Origin: Planctomycetota bacterium
GTDB taxonomy: Bacteria > Planctomycetota > B15-G4
Assembly: GCA_029259745.1 (NCBI GenBank)
Contig: JAJDEO010000004.1
Span: 62,001-126,000 of the forward strand
Length of the DNA: 64,000 nucleotides
Direction: 5' to 3'
Both the position numbers and the translations under genes were made by a program. Within the stretch, counting starts at the first letter, position 1. Every line of letters begins with the position of its first letter. Below the pieces are notes generated by a model. It had not been told where the DNA came from. It saw only the letters and a program-made list of their open reading frames with translations, and ran no database searches. This document shows positions 19,301-26,140 of the stretch, piece after piece.

Positions 19301-19357
19301 CCCGATGAACGCGACAACGCGATCGGCGTCCGCCCAGCGCGGTCGGTGAATCCGTGA
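16307..19357 (+). CDS. Ser/Thr protein kinase with C-terminal formylglycine-generating-enzyme-like domain
   Basis: 1016 aa; GTG 16307 is chosen because GGGAGG ends five bases before it (GTG 16301 is the alternative). The kinase (about residues 65-395) has GKGGMG, the Lys in LAMKVLL, HRDLKPANIM, DWG in place of DFG, and GTPVYMAPEQA. An unusual insert of about 55 residues, rich in acidic residues and Ser/Pro, separates the VAIK Lys from the helix-C Glu. One membrane helix (about 420-440) follows, then a coiled-coil-like region. The last 250 residues are an FGE/SUMF1-like domain (FVLIPPGPVLIGA, FISKYEVTRAQW, PVENVSWLDV, LPHEFEWECAARG, GNVAEWCENTYF, RIVRGGSWSRG). It is probably a membrane-bound signalling kinase with a periplasmic sensor or modifying domain. 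Confidence 0.92.
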   Translation: MPEKRGPGESKAGGGRLRARLEEVFGDVDPDISLDASMLSWTASTPGAAEMLARLVSRNALSERYVVQDCVGKGGMGAVLRVWDNDLRRHLAMKVLLSAEDDSGSPGAAPKMDAESVDRLLEDLRKHVGDAELEPSPATPEVTDDTKVRRFLEEAQITSQLDHPGIVPVHEVGLDDGGRVYFTMKLVKGETLRSVFGRVHDGDSDWTTTRALSLLLRVCEAMSYAHNKGVVHRDLKPANIMVGAFGEVYVMDWGLACVIDREHDPYETVSIDTAFDSGDDVDDDPETGRVVGTPVYMAPEQALAEPEVSPAADVYSIGAMVYHLLTGAPPYARESDGKSNRALQLLRDGPPESVHRLANDTPPELVAICEKAMARDPLQRYADTSLLANDMRALLEQRVVAAYETGAIAEARKWVQRNRLLAGSLLTVLVLLAGGGSYLYRLSNSLTLQNDELQNTNVALNAVAQEAREMRDAAEREQRNVLRLSASPELANLIAEADTLWPVAEELIPRYDSWLERAHALVATLDTPTDASRVGHRESLTAIRSRAVEPTDAELEDDWRMHPQYDEWRTEGDKLAALRAQMAAYRALAAAGEISAEQATRLASFEAGLPAVEEPHRALTAEVCQRRTYRFEDSDDALWHRILVRVIGELEAFEDPVTGLIDGIHPDHGWGVARRRDAARMVASHTITSPDARHRWDEAIRSIRNVDECPRYGGWAPTPQVGLLPLWRNPSSGLWEFWHTLSGVEPRRSPSGDVRLPEQAGIVFVLIPPGPVLIGAQTADRDAPHYDPRAHFHEGPVHEQTLGPYFISKYEVTRAQWIRFTGHDPSVFSPDSKRGFVKPTPLSPVENVSWLDVRHVLGQFGLRLPHEFEWECAARGATHTPWWSGASPESLEGIANIDASEVERSAAIEKWTSFYDDYDTLAPVDAFGPNPFGLHGTLGNVAEWCENTYFPSYQPHDLERIRTTTSGPFSMANDRIVRGGSWSRGIEDARSSAREGTTPDERDNAIGVRPARSVNP

Positions 19358-19606
19358 CGACACGCGCATCATCAGCGCGGCGTCGCGGTTGATCGTCGGA
19401 GTCAAGGAGGGTCACCGTGTTCGCATCGGCATTGACGAGTGCGCTCATCGCACGAGCGACCGCCGACCCTGCTTACGGGAGCCACAAGCGCTCGTGACGA
19501 AGCGGCGTGACGCCGAGGGCTTCGGATGACGAGGTGCTCGCGTCGTGTCGCAACGCGAGCACCGTGCGACAGTTCGACGCCCGTTCCGGCTGATCCGGCG
19601 TATCTT

Positions 19607-19629
19607 GGGAGCTCCTCGGGAGGAGTCCC
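19607..19629 (+). promoter_or_regulatory. Hairpin enclosing the Shine-Dalgarno of the beta-helix gene
   Basis: GGGA-G-CTCCT / CGGG / AGGAG-TCCC: a 9-bp stem with one bulged base and a 4-nt loop. The 3' arm holds AGGAG, eight bases before ATG 19633, so ribosome access would need the stem to open. Confidence 0.5.
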
Positions 19630-19632
19630 GCC

Positions 19633-20910
19633 ATGTCTGTCATCCGTCACTTCGTCGCTGCAGCTCTGTTCTTGCCCGCCGCATTCGCCACTGACGTCAT
19701 CCGTGTGCCGAGTGACGTCGGCAACATCCAAGCCGCGGTGGACCTCGCCCAACCGGGCGACGTGATCCTCGCCGCGCCGTTCAGTTACTTGATGCCGATC
19801 GTCGTCGACGGAAAGGGCGTCACGCTCGTGGCCGACGGCGGGGCCTCGCTGACGACCCTCGAGGTACGCAACGTCCCCGCCGGACAGACGTTCGTGCTCG
19901 ACGGCTTCATGCTCGACGTGCCGTTCCAGGTTCCGGGCGCGCACGTGCCTTTCATCGCGCAAGACAACGCCGGTGCACTGCGCATCCAGGACTGCATCTT
20001 CAAGGGCGATGCGGGCTCCGCCGGCAACTGGCCGGCCGGCGTGAGCGCCTACAGCGGCACTTCGGGCGTGTCGCTGAACGCCTGCGCCGACGTGGCCTTC
20101 CACGCCTGCACGATGATCGGTGGACCGGGCGCCGACCTCATCGACGAGAACATCGACGCCGCGCCGACGTCGGGCGGGGTCGCCATCGACGCGGTGAGCA
20201 GCACACTCATCGTCGACGACTGCGTGCTGACCGGAGGCGTCGGCGGCTCGGCCTACGACACGGTGATCTACTCGGCCGGCTGGGGCGGCGACGGCGTGGC
20301 CGCGCACGGCGCGAGCTTCGTCGCGATGAGCGGTTGCACCGTCACGGGCGGACACGGCGGCTCGGGCGACTGCACGTTCTTCGCCTGTGGCAGCGGCGGT
20401 CCAGGCGGTGACGCGATCCGCTTCACGTCGTCGCTCGGCGTTGCCACCGTGCGCGGGAACGACTTCACGTCGGGCATCGGTGGCTTGGGCGGCGACGGGG
20501 CGAAGGCGCCCGACGGCGTGCTCGTGGACAGCGGAACGTCGACTACCTTCCTTTCACGCGTGCGGCGCGTCAGTCTTCCGTCGCCCGTGCGCGAGGGCAG
20601 CTCGGCGCTCTTCGGTCTCGACGGCGAGTCCGGCGACCTGGTGCAGATCTACGCTTCGATCGCCCCGGGCTTCACGACCCTCGCTCAGTACGAGGGCACT
20701 TTCCTGATCGGTGGCCCCCTGGTGCTCTCGGCTGTCACGCTGGGCGTGCTCCCGGGCGGCGGCCTCCTCGACGTCGCCCTGCCGGTCCCCGACCTCGGGC
20801 CCGGCATCGACGCCTTCGACGTCCACGTCCAGAGCGTGTTCTTCGACGCCGGCGCCACGCCGCTGCTCGGCCCCGCCCGCGTACTCACGCTGCTCGACGA
20901 CGGGATCTGA
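19633..20910 (+). CDS. Secreted right-handed parallel beta-helix protein
   Basis: 425 aa with signal peptide (HFVAAALFLPAAFA). IRVPSDVGNIQAAVDLAQPGDVILAA is the usual opening of pectate-lyase-like beta-helix proteins, followed by coils with DGKGVTLVADGG, LDGFMLDV, LRIQDCIFKG, VAFHACTMIGG, LIVDDCVLTGG and FVAMSGCTVTGG. Gly-rich runs (GGHGGSGDC, GSGGPGGDA) lie on the turns. No lyase catalytic residues are recognisable. The last 100 residues resemble the shared C-terminal module of the other secreted proteins in spacing (GGPLVLSAVTLG, FDVHVQSVFFD). Probably extracellular; it may bind or cleave polysaccharide. Confidence 0.8.
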   Translation: MSVIRHFVAAALFLPAAFATDVIRVPSDVGNIQAAVDLAQPGDVILAAPFSYLMPIVVDGKGVTLVADGGASLTTLEVRNVPAGQTFVLDGFMLDVPFQVPGAHVPFIAQDNAGALRIQDCIFKGDAGSAGNWPAGVSAYSGTSGVSLNACADVAFHACTMIGGPGADLIDENIDAAPTSGGVAIDAVSSTLIVDDCVLTGGVGGSAYDTVIYSAGWGGDGVAAHGASFVAMSGCTVTGGHGGSGDCTFFACGSGGPGGDAIRFTSSLGVATVRGNDFTSGIGGLGGDGAKAPDGVLVDSGTSTTFLSRVRRVSLPSPVREGSSALFGLDGESGDLVQIYASIAPGFTTLAQYEGTFLIGGPLVLSAVTLGVLPGGGLLDVALPVPDLGPGIDAFDVHVQSVFFDAGATPLLGPARVLTLLDDGI

Positions 20911-20935
20911 GCCCCATGCGCTCGACGCCCCGCGT

Positions 20936-20964
20936 ACGGCTCCTCGAGATCGTGCGTGAGCCGT
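20936..20964. terminator. Weak convergent terminator
   Basis: ACGGCTC/GAGCCGT, a 7-bp stem with a 15-nt loop, in the 63-bp gap between the convergent ends of the beta-helix gene and higA. Confidence 0.3.
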
Positions 20965-20973
20965 GGCCCCCAC

Positions 20974-21264
20974 TCACCCCACCTTGCGGATGCGTCGGAT
21001 GACGCGCTTCTTCGGGCGCGTCAGCGCGAGGTCGTAGGTGTTCTGGAGACTGAGCCAGAACTCCGGGGTCGTTCCGAAGGCCTGCGACAGGAGCCACGCT
21101 GTGTCGGGCGTGACGGCGCGTCGTCCGCGCACGATGCCGTTGACTCGCTGGAGCGGAACGCCGAGATGCTCAGCGAGCGCGAGCTGCGTGAGGCCGAGGG
21201 GCACGATGAACTCCTCGCGCAGAACCTCGCCCGGATGCGTCGGCGTTCGTGCCTTGGGGATCAT
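20974..21264 (-). CDS. higA: HigA-family addiction module antitoxin
   Basis: 96 aa helix-turn-helix (XRE) protein. The N-terminus TPTHPGEVLREEFIVPLGLTQLALAEHLGVP, the recognition helix QRVNGIVRGRRAVTPDTAWLLSQAFG and TTPEFWLSLQNTYDLAL are diagnostic of HigA. It normally binds HigB and represses its own operon. The usual higB position upstream holds only a damaged copy (21274-21499, 9 bp away), so this is an orphaned or solitary antitoxin. The Lys/Arg-rich C-terminus (RPKKRVIRRIRKVG) is unusual in charge. Confidence in the family is high; whether it still has a toxin partner elsewhere is unknown. Confidence 0.92.
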   Translation of the reverse strand: MIPKARTPTHPGEVLREEFIVPLGLTQLALAEHLGVPLQRVNGIVRGRRAVTPDTAWLLSQAFGTTPEFWLSLQNTYDLALTRPKKRVIRRIRKVG

Positions 21265-21273
21265 GGGATGTGC

Positions 21274-21499
21274 TCAGTGGTCGTCAACAACACGAACATC
21301 CTTCGCATCGATGTCCGTCCCGCGGAACACCTCGAGACGATTCCCAGGCGGAACCCGGAGATCCTCCAGAGCATGCGCTGCGTTCAGCATGTCGAGCTTT
21401 CGCACAGCCGCTTTGACCATGTCAGCCGGAAGCCGCCGGACCGACCTCGACTTCGTTCCGTGGAAGAGGTCATCCGTCGTCCGATCACCAAGTGATCAT
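21274..21499 (-). pseudogene. Decayed higB (RelE-family toxin) remnant
   Basis: Reading leftwards, one frame gives DDLFHGTKSRSVRRLP, then VKAAVRKLDMLNAAHALEDL and VPPGNRLEVFRG, which match HigB closely. Two lesions are visible. The ATG-ATC at 21499 is one base out of frame with this segment, and an in-frame TGA lies just upstream with no start codon near it. After EVFRG the usual SIRINDQWRICF segment is missing and the frame goes straight to DAKDVRVVDDH and a stop, a loss of roughly 20 residues including catalytic-site positions. The toxin should be inactive. Confidence 0.75.
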
Positions 21500-21677
21500 T
21501 GGTTTCGATGTAATACTTGAACGTCATCCGTGCAATTGACCATCCGCGAACACGAACAGTGTCATGGAGTGTCGTTGTCCCTCGGGATCCCTACACGACA
21601 TGACGTCAGCGAGCAGGCCGCGTCACACGGATCGTCGTGCGTGACCTGAGCTCGAAGGCGCGACAGTGCTCAGCCGC

Positions 21678-22079
21678 TCACCAAGGCTCGGGATGCCAGC
21701 GGCGCCACTTCTTCTCCGACTCGGCGCACTCCTCGCACACCCAGACGCGGGCCGTGTGATCGCGCGAGCGTGTCTTGCCCTCGATGCGCGCCATCGGAAA
21801 CGACGCGGCGCTCGCGTTCGCGTAGACCTCAGTCCACGCCATGCAGGCTTCGAAGTCGTGACCCGACCAGCACAGCCACTCGTCGTCGTCGAAGATCGTC
21901 TCGCGGACCGGGTCGACGACGACGTCGTGCACAGGACACGTGCGCTCCATCGACGGCGGCACCTGCGGGCTCGTTTGCCCGAACCCACCGCTCTCATCGA
22001 AGCCGACATCCACGCGCGAACAACCAGCCACGCCAAACGTGACGGCCAGCAACACGATCGCTGCAACGAGCGCGCGCAT
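21678..22079 (-). CDS. Cys-rich lipoprotein downstream of B12-radical SAM
   Basis: 133 aa with signal peptide LVAAIVLLAVTFGVAGC (lipobox GVAGC). The mature part has Cys in MERTCPVHD, EWLCWSGHDFEACMAW and VWVCEECAESEKKWRRW, which could form a small metal site or disulfides (the last is CxxC). I do not recognise the family. It begins 7 bp after the stop of the radical SAM gene 22087-23643 and so is in the same operon. It may be a partner or substrate-handling protein, but that is inference from position. Confidence 0.7.
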   Translation of the reverse strand: MRALVAAIVLLAVTFGVAGCSRVDVGFDESGGFGQTSPQVPPSMERTCPVHDVVVDPVRETIFDDDEWLCWSGHDFEACMAWTEVYANASAASFPMARIEGKTRSRDHTARVWVCEECAESEKKWRRWHPEPW

Positions 22080-22086
22080 CACGCGC

Positions 22087-23643
22087 TCAGCGCGGGCTGA
22101 CGCTCGACGTCCAGAAGCGGTCCATGAGCTGACGCGCGTGGTGGTAGGCCTTGAACTCGTACGGCGCCGTGAAGACACCCTTGCGCAGGCGCCAACGTGC
22201 GGCCGCGCCGAGCATCTTCTTCATCGGCTTGCTGCACTTGACGTGCCCGGCAGCCCACGGCGCGAGGAAGTTGAAGACCGTCCAGTCGCGCGCGACGTTC
22301 GACGGGATCGCGCCCTTCCACGAGTCGACCTTGTACTCGAACATCGAGCCCCAGTCGCGCGCCGTGTTCGGCGGCTCGTAGCCCATGTCGAGCGCGTTCT
22401 GCCAAAGTGCCGCGCCGGGGATCGGGCGGTACGGGAAGACGTCGGTCGACGCGTTCGGAAAGTGCGCGCGAATGTAGCTGGCCTCGTCGATCGTGGCCCG
22501 CATCGACTCCTCGGACTCACCCGGGTAGCCGATGATGTAGCTGAGACCGACGATGATGCCGCGCTTGTCGAGCCGCTCCGTGGCCTTGATCGTTTCGCCC
22601 GGCTTGATGCGCTTGCCGATCGCCTGCTGCGTCTCCCACATCGCCGCCTCAGCGCCGATCGTCGTGACGAACAGCCCCGACTCGCGCATCAGGTCGAGCG
22701 TCGTGTCGGAGAACTGGTTCACCTGCTTGATCTCGATCGTGCCGTGCCAGGTGATGTCCATGCCCTTCTCGAGCAGGCCATTACAAAACGCCGCCGTGCG
22801 CTTCTCGCTCACGCCGAAGTTTGCATCCTGGAAGCGCAGCCCGTGATACGGGTCCTTCTTCCAGATCTCCCAGACGTGGTCGACGAGTTCGTCGGCCGGC
22901 TGCATCTTGTAGGCGCGCTTCGTCAGACCCGGCGAGTTGCAGAAGGTGCAGGGCTCGGGGCAACCGAACGACGAGTGGTAGCTGATGGCCGGGTAGGCCT
23001 CGCGGTGCGGCGGGTCGGGGAAGCGGTTGCGAATGCCGCGTCCGTTGGGGCTCGACTCGATCGCGCACTGACGACGCTGCTCGGCGTAGTAGCGCTGCAG
23101 ATCCATGAGCTCGAATGGCGCGCGTGGGTAGGCGTCGAAGCCCACGATCGTGCGGCGCGGCGTGAAGACGACGTGGTCGTCGCGCAGAAGCGCGAGGCCG
23201 TCGATGTTGTCGAACGGCATGCCGGCTTCGTGCGCGTCGAGCATCTCGCCGAACGTGATCTCGCCCTGACCGATGCAGACCGCATCAGCGGACGCACCCG
23301 TGAGGAACAACTCCGGCACGGCCGACGGGAACCAGCCGCCCCACCAGATCGGAAGGTTCGCGAACTTCTCGCGCACCGCGTTCGACACCTCGACACCGTC
23401 GAAGACCTGGTATCCGAGGATGCACGAGCTGCAGTAGATCGCAGCGTCGTCGCAGGCGGCGAGCACACGTTCGAGCGGCCGCTCCTCGACCATCGCATCG
23501 ATCAGCTCGACATCCCATCCGCGCGCGAGTGCGACACCCGCGATCTGGATCAGTTCGAGAGGCAGCAGGTCGGCACTGATCAACTCACCCTTGTTCGGAT
23601 CGCCGCGGTAGGGGAGGTACATGACGATCTTCTTGGTCTTCAT
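22087..23643 (-). CDS. B12-binding-domain radical SAM protein (paralogue 2)
   Basis: 518 aa from ATG 23643, with GGAAG eight bases upstream. The domain order is the same as in the gene at 12867: cobalamin-type N-domain (YLPYRGDPNKGELISADLLP, CSSCILGYQVFDG, WWGGWFPSAVPELFL), CxxxCxxC in FGCPEPCTFCNSP, FQDANFGVSEKRT, GTIEIKQVNQF, GYPGES and FPYRPIPGAALW. The two are similar along their whole length, so they are paralogues. The substrate is unknown; the AxxF-type C-terminal region (MKKMLGAAARWRLRKG) is also conserved in both. It is followed by a Cys-rich lipoprotein gene. Confidence 0.88.
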   Translation of the reverse strand: MKTKKIVMYLPYRGDPNKGELISADLLPLELIQIAGVALARGWDVELIDAMVEERPLERVLAACDDAAIYCSSCILGYQVFDGVEVSNAVREKFANLPIWWGGWFPSAVPELFLTGASADAVCIGQGEITFGEMLDAHEAGMPFDNIDGLALLRDDHVVFTPRRTIVGFDAYPRAPFELMDLQRYYAEQRRQCAIESSPNGRGIRNRFPDPPHREAYPAISYHSSFGCPEPCTFCNSPGLTKRAYKMQPADELVDHVWEIWKKDPYHGLRFQDANFGVSEKRTAAFCNGLLEKGMDITWHGTIEIKQVNQFSDTTLDLMRESGLFVTTIGAEAAMWETQQAIGKRIKPGETIKATERLDKRGIIVGLSYIIGYPGESEESMRATIDEASYIRAHFPNASTDVFPYRPIPGAALWQNALDMGYEPPNTARDWGSMFEYKVDSWKGAIPSNVARDWTVFNFLAPWAAGHVKCSKPMKKMLGAAARWRLRKGVFTAPYEFKAYHHARQLMDRFWTSSVSPR

Positions 23644-23868
23644 GCTGCATACTTCCAATGCTGTCGATCAGCCCGGGGGACGACGCCTTGCTCGTGAGCC
23701 TGCGTCGAGCCCCGAAGTCTACCACAGGGCCCGATTCGTGAAGGGCGGATCGCCCCACACGGGATGCGCTTCGGCAGCTCGACTCATCGACAGCTCGCCG
23801 CCCTCTTCCTTTGCCCTCATCCCGAGAACTGAGGGGCCCGAGCGGGCGATCTTCGGACGTGGGTGTCG

Positions 23869-24471
23869 TCAGCGTTGGGGTGCGATCGGTGCCTGGACCT
23901 CGCCGTAGCGCAAGAATGGCAGCGTGAAGGGGCCATTGTAGCCGAGGTAGCGGTACGGGCCGGTGCGCGTGTACTCGTCGGCGTGCTCGGCCAGCCAGGC
24001 TTCGACGCGCTCGCGCCCCGCCCGGAAGTTGGCGTCGTTGTAGCCACCGCGCACACCCGTCGACGCGAAGAGTTCCGGCGCGACGTCACGTACGGCGACG
24101 GTCCCGTCGGCCCCCGGCTCCCCAACCGTGAGATCGCGGTACACGAACGCCATCGACTCCATCTGCCCTTCGTCGTAGACCATTTCGACGGGCGCCGTCA
24201 TGGCGATCTCATTGCGGTCGATGTGCCGGAAGAGCTCCATGAACAGGTCGTCCTGTCCGTCCCCGGCGGCCTCGGGCGAACGGGTGACCTCCGCCTGGCG
24301 GTACGTCGGGTACTCACGCAACGCGACCTCGCCCACCGGAGACGACTCCGGCCAGCCCGCGGGCGTCTCGGCGGAATCGAAACGCCACGCGTCGCCCTCG
24401 GTCGTGATGCAAGCGGGAATGAGCGCGATGGTGGCGGCGAGAAGGACGTACAGAGCGAGCTTCGTGAACAT
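23869..24471 (-). CDS. SOUL heme-binding domain lipoprotein
   Basis: 200 aa with lipobox ALIPAC after a hydrophobic signal. The mature part has the SOUL/HBP fold marks: EVALREYPTYRQAEVT, LFRHIDRNEIAMTAPVEM (the conserved N-x-I-x-M-T-x-P-V motif) and PYRYLGYNGPFTLPFLRYGEV (the YNPPFTLPxxRxNEV-like end). Such proteins are proposed to bind heme or tetrapyrroles. The ATG at 24471 is well placed for the signal peptide. It lies 65 bp downstream of the questin-oxidase-like gene in the same direction and may be cotranscribed with it. Confidence 0.88.
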   Translation of the reverse strand: MFTKLALYVLLAATIALIPACITTEGDAWRFDSAETPAGWPESSPVGEVALREYPTYRQAEVTRSPEAAGDGQDDLFMELFRHIDRNEIAMTAPVEMVYDEGQMESMAFVYRDLTVGEPGADGTVAVRDVAPELFASTGVRGGYNDANFRAGRERVEAWLAEHADEYTRTGPYRYLGYNGPFTLPFLRYGEVQAPIAPQR

Positions 24472-24536
24472 CGGAGACCTCGAGAGTGGGAACAGACTGC
24501 CTACTCCTTCGTTCACGATCGCGACTCGGATGCAGT

Positions 24537-25553
24537 TCAGGTGAACGGCGCGGGGTTGCGGACTTCGCGCAGGGCGATCCGGCGATAGGCGTCGTCGCCG
24601 CTGCGGCGCCACTCCTCGCGGCACGAGTCGACGAGCTTGACCGTGTGTTCGTTGGCAGACGCGAGCGCCGCGCGGGCGATGTGGGGCCACGGCGTGTCAT
24701 CGTCGGGCAGCGGGCAGGCGGGCGTGGGCGGGGCATTCGTCACGGTGAGGACGGCCGCGGCGAGAGCGTGGAGATACGACGTCACGGCGCCCGGGACGTC
24801 GTCGCAGAAGGTGAGCGTGGCGCGCAAGGCGTGGCAGCTCGTGACGGCATGCAAGGTCGTGAAGTGGTGATGACGCGTGAAGATCTCGGCCGCGAGAGGT
24901 GCGATGTCGCCGAGCGGGTCGTCGGCGTCGAGCGACACGCGGGCCGCGCGGGCGGCGAACGCGGGGTGCTCGAAGAAGAGCTGCATGCGCACGGCGATGT
25001 TGTGTCCGCGCGGCTCGACGGCGGCCAGCGGCGCCGATGTCAGGACGTCTTCGAGCAACGCGGCCGGCGTGCGCGGTGCGGCCTGCGACACGCCCGGACC
25101 TGGCAGGAACGCCGCGGCCCAGTAGCCGAGACTCGCGGCGACCTCGTCGTCGTCGTCGACGTCGAGCGCGTAGCCGAGTCGCAGCAGCGGGTGGAACGCG
25201 TGCGCCCCGACGCCCGCCATCAACGTCGCGAGCGCCTCTCGCAGAACAACGTCACGCCCGCGCTCGTCGACGTCGCGCGCGAAGAACGTCATGAAATCCG
25301 GAGCGAGCTCCCAGCGCCCCAGGTGTTCACGCCACGTCGCCCCTTCGATCACGACAGCGCTCGCGCGCGGTGCGACATCGCGACGTCGATCCAGCGATTC
25401 GAAGTACGCGACGAGCTGGTCGTCGTCCGCCCCGAGCCGCTCCATCGCGACCAGCACCATCGGCGCGTGGTTGTTCGACGCATCAAAGCGCTCACGGTCG
25501 AGCGCGCGATGCCGAGCCATGAGCTCGCAGCGTATTGGCGTGGACGTTGTCAT
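24537..25553 (-). CDS. Questin oxidase-like family protein
   Basis: 338 aa. The middle segment LATLMAGVGAHAFHPLLRLGYALDVDDDDEVAASLGYWAA matches the conserved core of the questin-oxidase-like family (fungal GedK type), which performs Baeyer-Villiger-like ring cleavage. Further His-containing parts are FTRHHHFTTLHAVTSCHALR. No signal peptide is seen. The start at 25553 follows the SD AGGTG directly, and that SD lies in a strong hairpin (see the regulatory feature). Bacterial members are of unknown substrate; the neighbouring SOUL protein gives no decisive clue. Confidence 0.75.
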   Translation of the reverse strand: MTTSTPIRCELMARHRALDRERFDASNNHAPMVLVAMERLGADDDQLVAYFESLDRRRDVAPRASAVVIEGATWREHLGRWELAPDFMTFFARDVDERGRDVVLREALATLMAGVGAHAFHPLLRLGYALDVDDDDEVAASLGYWAAAFLPGPGVSQAAPRTPAALLEDVLTSAPLAAVEPRGHNIAVRMQLFFEHPAFAARAARVSLDADDPLGDIAPLAAEIFTRHHHFTTLHAVTSCHALRATLTFCDDVPGAVTSYLHALAAAVLTVTNAPPTPACPLPDDDTPWPHIARAALASANEHTVKLVDSCREEWRRSGDDAYRRIALREVRNPAPFT

Positions 25554-25596
25554 GGCACCTCCCTGGGCGTCCCTGTGATGCCCAGGGAAGGTGCCG
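25554..25596 (-). promoter_or_regulatory. SD-sequestering hairpin at the questin-oxidase start
   Basis: In the transcript: GGCACC-T-TCCCTGGGC, an 11-nt loop, then GCCCAGGGA-GGTGCC directly followed by ATG. This is 15 paired bases with one bulge, and the whole SD (GGGAGGTG) is in the 3' arm. It could be a riboregulator, an RNA thermometer or the terminator of the upstream gene. Confidence 0.55.
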
Positions 25597-25636
25597 ACGT
25601 TACATGCCTCAGAGAACCAGGCCGCAGGGGATCGCT

Positions 25637-26047
25637 TCAGGGCAGCACGATCACCAACGGCTCGCCCGGCCAGAAGGGGACGCTCACGCCGAGTACCGTG
25701 AGCCACAGTTCGGCGCCCACCGGTGTCACGAGATCGAAGGCGCCGTCTTTCCCCGAAAGCGCCGTAGCGACCGGAGTGCCATCCGGCATCCACACGGTGA
25801 GCTGGATGCCCCCGACTCCGTCACCTCCCGAAGCGAGGACGAGGCCTGGGGTGACGACGGCGAGCGCGGCCGAACTCGAGGCCCGAAGCCCGGACGCTTG
25901 TGTGGGAACAGCGCCGCCAGGGCCTGGGGCATTCACCGGGACGCCGCCGGCGACCGAGTGCGCGTTGGTGGCAGGGACGAGTGCTGCGTGAGTAGCGAAG
26001 CCGACGAAGAGAGTCAGAGAAAAAGCAAGGTGTCGAGCGAGGTGCAT
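25637..26047 (-). CDS. Small secreted protein, unknown
   Basis: 136 aa with a signal peptide (HLAFSLTLFVGFATHAA). The mature part is rich in Ala, Val, Gly and Pro, with a C-terminal beta-rich segment (IQLTVWMPDGTPVATAL, GAFDLVTPVGAELWLTVLG) that recalls the shared C-terminal module of larger secreted proteins in this window but without the FKGG motif. No family is recognised. Its SD GGAG is in an 8-bp hairpin just upstream. Confidence 0.6.
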   Translation of the reverse strand: MHLARHLAFSLTLFVGFATHAALVPATNAHSVAGGVPVNAPGPGGAVPTQASGLRASSSAALAVVTPGLVLASGGDGVGGIQLTVWMPDGTPVATALSGKDGAFDLVTPVGAELWLTVLGVSVPFWPGEPLVIVLP

Positions 26048-26053
26048 AGAACA

Positions 26054-26076
26054 GCTCCAGATGAAGTCTCTGGAGC
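26054..26076 (-). promoter_or_regulatory. Hairpin with the SD of the small secreted protein
   Basis: GCTCCAGA / 7-nt loop / TCTGGAGC. GGAG on the 3' arm lies about eight bases before the ATG at 26047. It may also serve as terminator of the ars operon that ends at 26141. Confidence 0.45.
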
Positions 26077-26140
26077 ACTAACACCGCCTGAGGTGCGAGA
26101 TAACAGATGGCCGTCGGCCGGAGCCCCGCTCCCGTTCCCG

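Noticed and set aside
21940..23697. A 585-codon open frame opposite the second B12-radical SAM gene.
   Set aside because: It covers the radical SAM gene and its downstream lipoprotein in antisense, with shadow-type composition.
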